Positions 60,818-64,000 of a stretch of DNA of 64,000 nt are shown in pieces. Position numbers and translations under genes: made by a program. The notes beneath the pieces were generated by a model. The model was not told where the DNA came from. It ran no database searches and worked only from the letters and a program-made list of their open reading frames with translations. The stretch's first letter is position 1. Each line of letters opens with the position of its first letter. Where the stretch lies: the NCBI GenBank assembly GCA_018136815.1, contig CM030934.1:5897087-5961086 (forward strand). The letters run 5' to 3'. The DNA is from Isochrysis galbana (lineage: Eukaryota; Haptophyta; Isochrysidales; Isochrysidaceae).

Positions 60818-61771
60818 TTTGGCCGCGACACCGCGACCGCCCGCTAAGGAGGGGGTCGGGGAGGGTAAAAACTGGACCTCAGGTTGTGCACCTTCTTTCG
60901 CGGAGAACCTCATAAATATGTCGTCGTCGTCTACGAAAGGCTTGTCGCCGCTGTATAGCCAACTATAGTAGCGGCAGGGCTCCCTCCGAATGACTCTATT
61001 CGACGTGCAACGACCCGATCAACGTCGTGGACTCGGCGATTCCATATCATGCGTGACAAAAAGAGAAGTTGCTATGTTGGCAATAACCCAATGATTGATA
61101 CGCCCCAAACCCCGCAGGACATCGATATAGAGCGTTCGAGATTAAGAGGCAATATATTATAGCAGAATGGCGACAGTTAGTGGACAACATTAAGCAATAA
61201 GTAGGGCTTCGAATACAAAAAGCCTTTGGAAAAGGCAGAGCACGTATTGCATCACAGCCGCCAACAAAGCCCAACCTAGGGGAGGACAGGACTATTATGG
61301 ATGGATATCGTGGATGTACAATCCATAGTGCATCTAGCGGCGATGGCAATCTGCCTCGCACGAGCCGCGGTGGTTGCCTCATGGGCACCACTGCGATAAG
61401 GACACATGCTGCCGACTGGTCTCCCAGCACTCGTGCTCTCTCAAGCAATGGAACAGCAGGTATAGTTGTCAGCCAGCCTCTTGCGCCAGCGGTCAACGGT
61501 CGGGGGGCACGTCACTTAGTCTATCCGTCAAGGCAAAGCCGTCTTTGCGCTCCGGCTGCCGCAGAACAACCGAGGAACATTCGAGGTAAGAGAAGATCCC
61601 ACAGCAAAACAGTCGTGTCCAACTAGCAAAACCAGCCAACGCGTAGATGGAACGACGTGCTGAAGGACGACGCATGAATTGACAGACGCCTTAATTCACC
61701 TACATTACCATCGGCTTCAGCGTGCTCAACCGCTGCGCGACCAACACGTAAGCATCGGTATGCTCCTCGCA
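60818..61771. other. Intergenic region 3' of the FAM184-like gene
   Basis: No supported gene. A + frame at 61374-61589 has several Cys in its first half (CDKDTCCRLVSQHSCSLKQW). It is preceded in another frame by a short hydrophobic peptide from ATG 61301, but nothing joins them convincingly. Confidence 0.35.
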
Positions 61772-64000
61772 CTACCCCCAGAGCGACGTGGTCATGGACT
61801 TGACATTGACAGACTTTGCTGCGACTTGGGCTGTCGACGGCCTGCTCCCGAGACCCTTGGCCGAGATGGCGTTAATGGAGGATGGACGCGTGCTGCCACG
61901 CCCGGGATCGGGTAGCGGCGCGCGAGAGGAGATCCCGTTTCCACTACCACCATGCACCAACGAGCCAGATTGAGTGGATCCGGGACGTGCTAGTACCGAG
62001 GAAGAATCGGCGTCGGACTTTGCTCTATCCGAACCGTCGGGATGGTCCGAGCTTTCTTGCCCCCAGGCCATGACCGGTGCTGCCGCGACCTCGGCAGCCG
62101 CCCGTTGCTGCGGCGCCGATGATGCTGCGTAGCGTGCCGCGAGCATTTGTTGGGCGGCGTACTGTTGCTGCAACTGCATCTGGAATTGTTGTTGCGCATT
62201 CAATTGCTGGAAGCTAGCGGACGGGTGGGGCGTGAGTCCCCCTGTGGCAGTGGATGGTCGTGTTGGCTTCGCCACCGGTGTTTTGAAGCCCTCCCGATTC
62301 TGCAGCGGGTTGATCAACCCGACTCGAAGATTACCCGAACCGCCACGAATATCGGCGTTGCCTATAGGAGCTCCGCCCACGGCAACCGTGCCGTTTGGAC
62401 CACCCGCGGGCTTCTTCGAGAAGATTTGGTTGTAGTTCTCTTCCCTGTTTTGCAGCTCAAGCTTGTAATACGCGAGTTCCTCCGCAGCCCTTTGCATGGC
62501 CGCCTCACGCTGCTTCATCTCGCGCTGCATGGCTGCGAGCTGCGCCAAATCCTCAGGCCTCGATTCCCGTCGTTGGTATCTCTCGATGAGCGCAGCAATC
62601 TCCCGTTGTGCCTGGGCGAGACGCTCGGCAGCCATTTCCTGCTCAGCCGCGGCGGTAGCGCGCATGTGCTCCGCTTGGTCACGCATCTCGTTGGCGTGCG
62701 ACTTTCGAAGAGCCTCCGCCTGGGCTGCCGCATCCACCTCGAGCTCCGCGAGCTCCTGTGCCATCCGCGCGTGGGCCGCGGCAGCGGCACGCTCGCTCTC
62801 CTCGAGCTGGGCAGCGCGCTGTGCGAGCTCCGCCGTCACCTGCGCCTCGCGATCACTCGTCTGGCGCAACGATCTCTCCACCTCCATCAGCTTGCCGCGC
62901 AGCCGCTCGACGTCCTGGGAGAGCGCAGCCATCGTGGCGTCGCAGTGGGATGTAACCTCCTGCAAGCCGCGCGCGTGCTCTGCGCGTGCACTGGCGAGGG
63001 CCGTCTCTGCTAGCTCACGCTGGCGCTCGGCCTCTGCCGCCACCGCCTCCGCAAGAGTTCGAGCCGCTTCCGCCTCGAGCCGGACGCGCTCGGCCTCAGC
63101 CGATTCCATCGCCGCCGCGAGTTCGGATTCGTGCTGGGCCCTGAGCGCGGCCAGCGCCTCCTCGCGGGAGATCCGGGCCTCGTCAGCGTGCCGGCCAGCC
63201 GCGGCGGCCGCCTCGCCGTTGAGACGTGCTTGCAACGCCGCCATCTCGGCGGCGTGTGATTCGCGCAGCCCCACTATCTCCGCTTGCGCCTCCTCGCGCG
63301 CCACGCGAAGCGCTATTTCAGCCGCCTCCCGCTCATGCCGGAGCGTCTCTTCGACCTCACGCTCCCTGGATGCCCCGGACTGCCGAAGCGCGGATGCCTC
63401 GGCTGCTAGCTGCTGGCGGATGCCGTCCGCCTCGCGCCGCGCTGCCTCCTCACGAGCAGCGGCCTCCTTGGCCACGGCGAGCTCACGCAAGCGCTGCTCC
63501 AGCTGCGCCGCTAGCTCGTGGGCGCGCGCCCTAGCACTCTCCTCCGCTTCTCGAAGCCGCTTCGCCTCCGCTGCCCCTTCCTTGCGCAGCGTGTCGAGCG
63601 CCAACCCTGCCGCCGCCTCGCGTTTGCGGGCTTCGGCCAGCTGTTCCTGGAGTGCGGCGCGCTGCTTCTCGACAGCCCGTTCGCGCTCCTTGGCAGCCTC
63701 AGACGCCGCGTTCCGCTCGACGACTTCCCTCTCCAGCTTTGCCAACTTTGCCTGCATCTCGCCGCGCAACCCGTCCGCCTGCTGCATCGCCCGGCTTTCG
63801 GCGTCCTGTTTGGCCCTGCTAGCTTCTGCAAGCATCTTCTTCTGCTTGTCCGCCTGAACCGCCAGCGCATCGAGCGCGAGTTTGCGCGAGTTTGCCTCGG
63901 CAGTTGCTCGCTGCAAGGCGTCTTGTAGCTTGCTCAGCGCCTCCGCGCCCTTGCTCCCCTCGACCTCCCGCTCGCTCAGCCGCGCCTCGAGCGACTGGCA
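61772..64000 (-). CDS. FAM184-like coiled-coil protein, C-terminal 742 residues (5' end outside window)
   Basis: The - frame is open from the window edge to TAG/TGA at 61772, so the gene starts beyond 64000. About 480 residues form an uninterrupted Ala/Glu/Arg-rich coiled coil with heptads. Near the C-terminus is the family signature ELAYYKLELQNREENYNQIF (about 62425-62485), followed after a Gly-rich spacer by LRVGLINPLQNREG (about 62280-62325). In FAM184A/B the same two pieces read L.NREENFN and VGVLNPL. The tail is Gln/Ala/Ser-rich and ends SVNVKSMTTSLWG. FAM184 relatives occur in ciliated organisms, so a basal-body or axonemal role is plausible. No intron within this part. A GC-rich + frame over the same DNA (62496-63857) is a shadow. 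Confidence 0.8.
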   Translation of the reverse strand, partial: CQSLEARLSEREVEGSKGAEALSKLQDALQRATAEANSRKLALDALAVQADKQKKMLAEASRAKQDAESRAMQQADGLRGEMQAKLAKLEREVVERNAASEAAKERERAVEKQRAALQEQLAEARKREAAAGLALDTLRKEGAAEAKRLREAEESARARAHELAAQLEQRLRELAVAKEAAAREEAARREADGIRQQLAAEASALRQSGASREREVEETLRHEREAAEIALRVAREEAQAEIVGLRESHAAEMAALQARLNGEAAAAAGRHADEARISREEALAALRAQHESELAAAMESAEAERVRLEAEAARTLAEAVAAEAERQRELAETALASARAEHARGLQEVTSHCDATMAALSQDVERLRGKLMEVERSLRQTSDREAQVTAELAQRAAQLEESERAAAAAHARMAQELAELEVDAAAQAEALRKSHANEMRDQAEHMRATAAAEQEMAAERLAQAQREIAALIERYQRRESRPEDLAQLAAMQREMKQREAAMQRAAEELAYYKLELQNREENYNQIFSKKPAGGPNGTVAVGGAPIGNADIRGGSGNLRVGLINPLQNREGFKTPVAKPTRPSTATGGLTPHPSASFQQLNAQQQFQMQLQQQYAAQQMLAARYAASSAPQQRAAAEVAAAPVMAWGQESSDHPDGSDRAKSDADSSSVLARPGSTQSGSLVHGGSGNGISSRAPLPDPGRGSTRPSSINAISAKGLGSRPSTAQVAAKSVNVKSMTTSLWG

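Noticed and set aside
61297-61626. Cys-rich small secreted protein around 61.3-61.6 kb
   Set aside because: A hydrophobic leader and a Cys-rich stretch exist but in different frames, with no convincing splice sites.
62496-63857. 453-codon + frame over the coiled-coil gene
   Set aside because: Ser/Ala/Arg shadow of a GC-rich coiled coil. The - frame carries the FAM184-type signature.

Overview
The window looks like nuclear DNA of a GC-rich, flagellated unicellular alga. A haptophyte is my best guess, because of the short cysteine modules of the form DG.CDDGG.GS.Y..C..G(T/S)DC.DCGVR, the hydroxyproline-type SPPPP proteins and the spliceosomal GT-AG introns. This is inference, and a pelagophyte or green flagellate is not excluded. 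Genes are sparse, with or without introns, and are separated by long stretches of transposon debris and simple repeats. There is one 100-N assembly gap (9343-9442).

Layout. 1.4-3.0 kb: a PPPDE (DeSI-type) isopeptidase gene on +. 4.1-5.5 kb: a type II membrane protein with proline-rich hinges on +. 5.8-9.3 kb: retroelement-like and unassigned DNA. 10.0-11.2 kb: a three-exon plastid PAP/fibrillin gene on +. 11.6-12.8 kb: a dispersed repeat (RepA) interrupted by a short hAT-type element. 13.6-18.8 kb: a five-exon Golgi-type glycosyltransferase of the nucleotide-diphospho-sugar transferase (GT77-like) family on -. 19.1-20.2 kb: small cysteine-rich and repetitive reading frames on -. 20.2-22.35 kb: an unusual inverted-repeat element made of hairpin arrays around an AT-rich core. 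23.7-24.4 kb: a SHIPPO/STPG-like axonemal protein on +. 25.8-27.1 kb: RepA copies. 27.9-35.2 and 41.0-48.3 kb: two near-identical intronless genes of about 2,435 codons encoding giant VWA/proline-rich/multi-pass membrane proteins, separated by Ty3-type retroelement wreckage. 49.1-51.0 kb: a decayed LINE. 51.5-53.7 kb: a dual-specificity phosphatase fused to a PTAR1-like prenyltransferase-alpha repeat protein. 54.4-57.5 kb: repeats and small membrane reading frames. 58.2-58.9 kb: a small MLLE (PABC) domain protein. 61.8-64.0 kb: the C-terminal part of a FAM184-like coiled-coil protein on -, running off the window.

How the genes may fit together. The giant secreted/membrane proline-rich proteins and the type II membrane proteins are probably cell-surface or matrix components. 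A GT77-like transferase is a plausible enzyme for decorating hydroxyproline-rich proteins, although nothing in the sequence proves the link. SHIPPO-like and FAM184-like proteins point to a flagellum. PAP/fibrillin points to a plastid.

The most unusual items are: the phosphatase-PTAR1 fusion; the 20,244-22,349 element with 8-bp target duplications and GATAGCTATC hairpin arrays; the tandem giant genes, whose first cysteine module is a hot spot of amino-acid change; and a dispersed repeat that seems to share its 3' end with a LINE. Exon boundaries were read by eye. All family assignments rest on motif recognition, without database searches.
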